Shown: positions 6,399 through 6,878 of the stretch, piece by piece
Position numbering within the stretch: position 1 is the stretch's first letter
Layout of the letters: each line of letters begins with the position of its first letter
Assembly: GCA_005116795.1 (NCBI GenBank)
Contig: SWDL01000389.1
Span: 9,628 to 16,505, forward strand
Reading direction: 5' to 3'
Length of the DNA stretch: 6,878 bases
Source of the DNA: Nitrospira sp.
Lineage (GTDB): Bacteria > Nitrospirota > Nitrospiria > Nitrospirales > Nitrospiraceae
Notes under the pieces: generated by a model
What the model was told of the DNA's origin: nothing
The model's input: only the letters and a program-made list of their open reading frames with translations
Database searches by the model: none
Made by a program: the position numbers and the translations under genes

Positions 6399-6806
6399 TT
6401 GTATGGAGCCTTTACAATAGCCCCACTGGTTGACAAGACCGGCTCACAGAAGCCCCGGTTGATCGTCACCATCGACGGACCGGCCGGAGCCGGAAAGAGT
6501 ACGGTGGCGCGCGTGCTCGCGCTCCGGCTCGGCTATCTCTATCTGGATACCGGAGCGCTGTATCGCGCCGTGGCGTGGAACGTTCAGCGGGCGGGGATCG
6601 CGCTCTCGTCGGCCGATGCCGTGGCCGCGCTGCTCGCGCAGACGACCATCCGGATCGAGCAACAGCCGGAGCGGACCTGCGTGTTCGTCGACGGGAAGGA
6701 TGTCACGGGGGAACTCCGGGCTCCGGAGATCAGCAAGTTGGCGTCTCTCGTGTCCGCGATTTCGGTGGTTCGCGAGTGGCTACTCCCCGTGCAACGGGAG
6801 ATAGGC
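6399..6806 (+). CDS. cmk: Cytidylate kinase, N-terminal part; family match lost near 6805
   Basis: Cytidylate kinase phosphorylates CMP and dCMP. The conserved part begins at LIVTIDGPAGAGKST, coded from 6459 and including the Walker A loop with its lysine codon at 6495-6497. LDTGALYRAVAW follows, then VTGELRAPEISKLAS and VREWLLPVQREIG. All are in order for the first 115 or so residues of a protein usually about 220-230 long. The next expected block (V-x-EGRDIGTVVFP) is missing: the frame stays open to the window end but reads unrelated sequence. The start is unclear because no in-frame ATG or GTG exists between the stop at 6390-6392 and the Walker A loop. Options are TTG 6399 (used here as the outer limit), ATA 6417 behind a well-placed GGAG, CTG 6426 and TTG 6459. 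It follows aroA immediately and was probably co-transcribed with it. Confidence 0.8.
6405..6408 (+). promoter_or_regulatory. Shine-Dalgarno-like GGAG ahead of cmk
   Basis: GGAG at 6405-6408 is followed after eight bases by ATA (6417-6419) in the cmk frame. The spacing is ideal, but the codon is a very rare initiator. No comparable site precedes TTG 6399; TTG 6459 has only a weak AGAAG (6448-6452). Confidence 0.35.
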
Positions 6807-6878
6807 CGCCTCGCGCTTGATTTTGTTGAGCGTCTGCCTCGGCCAGGCGCTAGTCGGCCTCGATCAACGCGCCATCAC
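6807..6878 (+). other. Terminal segment not belonging to cmk; possible N-terminus of a membrane transporter
   Basis: From about 6805 the cmk frame gives arginine- and proline-rich residues unlike any cytidylate kinase. The frame of codons starting at 6814 instead reads RLILLSVCLGQALVG and then LDQRAI, up to the window edge. This is a hydrophobic helix ending in an L-D-x-x-x-I pattern, like the first transmembrane segment of DHA2-type major facilitator drug-efflux pumps. The frame is closed by TAG at 6802-6804, and only TTG codons (6817, 6823, 6826) could start it. If it is a transporter, its own start has been lost at the join. The segment is short (about 24 residues), so the family guess is tentative. 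Confidence 0.3.

Noticed and set aside
1..6878. CRISPR array, tRNA, rRNA, transposase, toxin-antitoxin or phage genes
   Set aside because: I looked for repeat-spacer periodicity, mobile-element genes and structural RNA signatures and found none. All long coding frames are explained by the seven housekeeping genes.

Overview
The window is GC-rich bacterial DNA with dense, same-strand genes and little intergenic space. It holds most of one operon for making phenylalanine and tyrosine. The set is a chorismate mutase/prephenate dehydratase fusion, a HisC-like aminotransferase, a type I-beta DAHP synthase, a TyrA dehydrogenase, an EPSP synthase and then cytidylate kinase. From memory this order downstream of ruvB resembles Nitrospira-type (Nitrospirota) genomes. 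That placement is an inference from gene content and order, not a database result.

Layout: 2-565 is the C-terminal part of ruvB, cut by the window edge. 566-813 is a non-coding gap with possible RNA secondary structure, a weak candidate promoter and the pheA ribosome binding site. 814-1893 is pheA. The 78-base gap that follows carries degenerate 7-base repeats in opposite orientations. Then come the hisC-like gene (1972-3051), aroF (3074-4087), tyrA (4093-5028), aroA (5060-6397) and the 5' part of cmk (from about 6399). Every gene is on the + strand, with gaps of 1 to 78 bases from pheA onward, so one transcript is likely.

How the genes work together: AroF makes DAHP, the first shikimate-pathway intermediate. 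AroA makes EPSP, the precursor of chorismate. PheA converts chorismate to prephenate and then to phenylpyruvate. TyrA oxidises prephenate towards tyrosine. The aminotransferase can supply the final transamination. The middle shikimate genes (aroB, aroD, aroE, aroK, aroC) are not here and must lie elsewhere. Regulation is probably by feedback, through the ACT domain of PheA and the N-terminal ferredoxin-like domain of AroF.

The most unusual part is the right end. From about 6805 the cytidylate kinase reading frame stops resembling its family, and another frame reads like the first membrane helix of a transporter. This suggests a rearrangement or a chimeric sequence end. I see no sign of a novel defence, mobile or other undescribed system; apart from the right end this is an ordinary biosynthetic locus with a few details worth checking.
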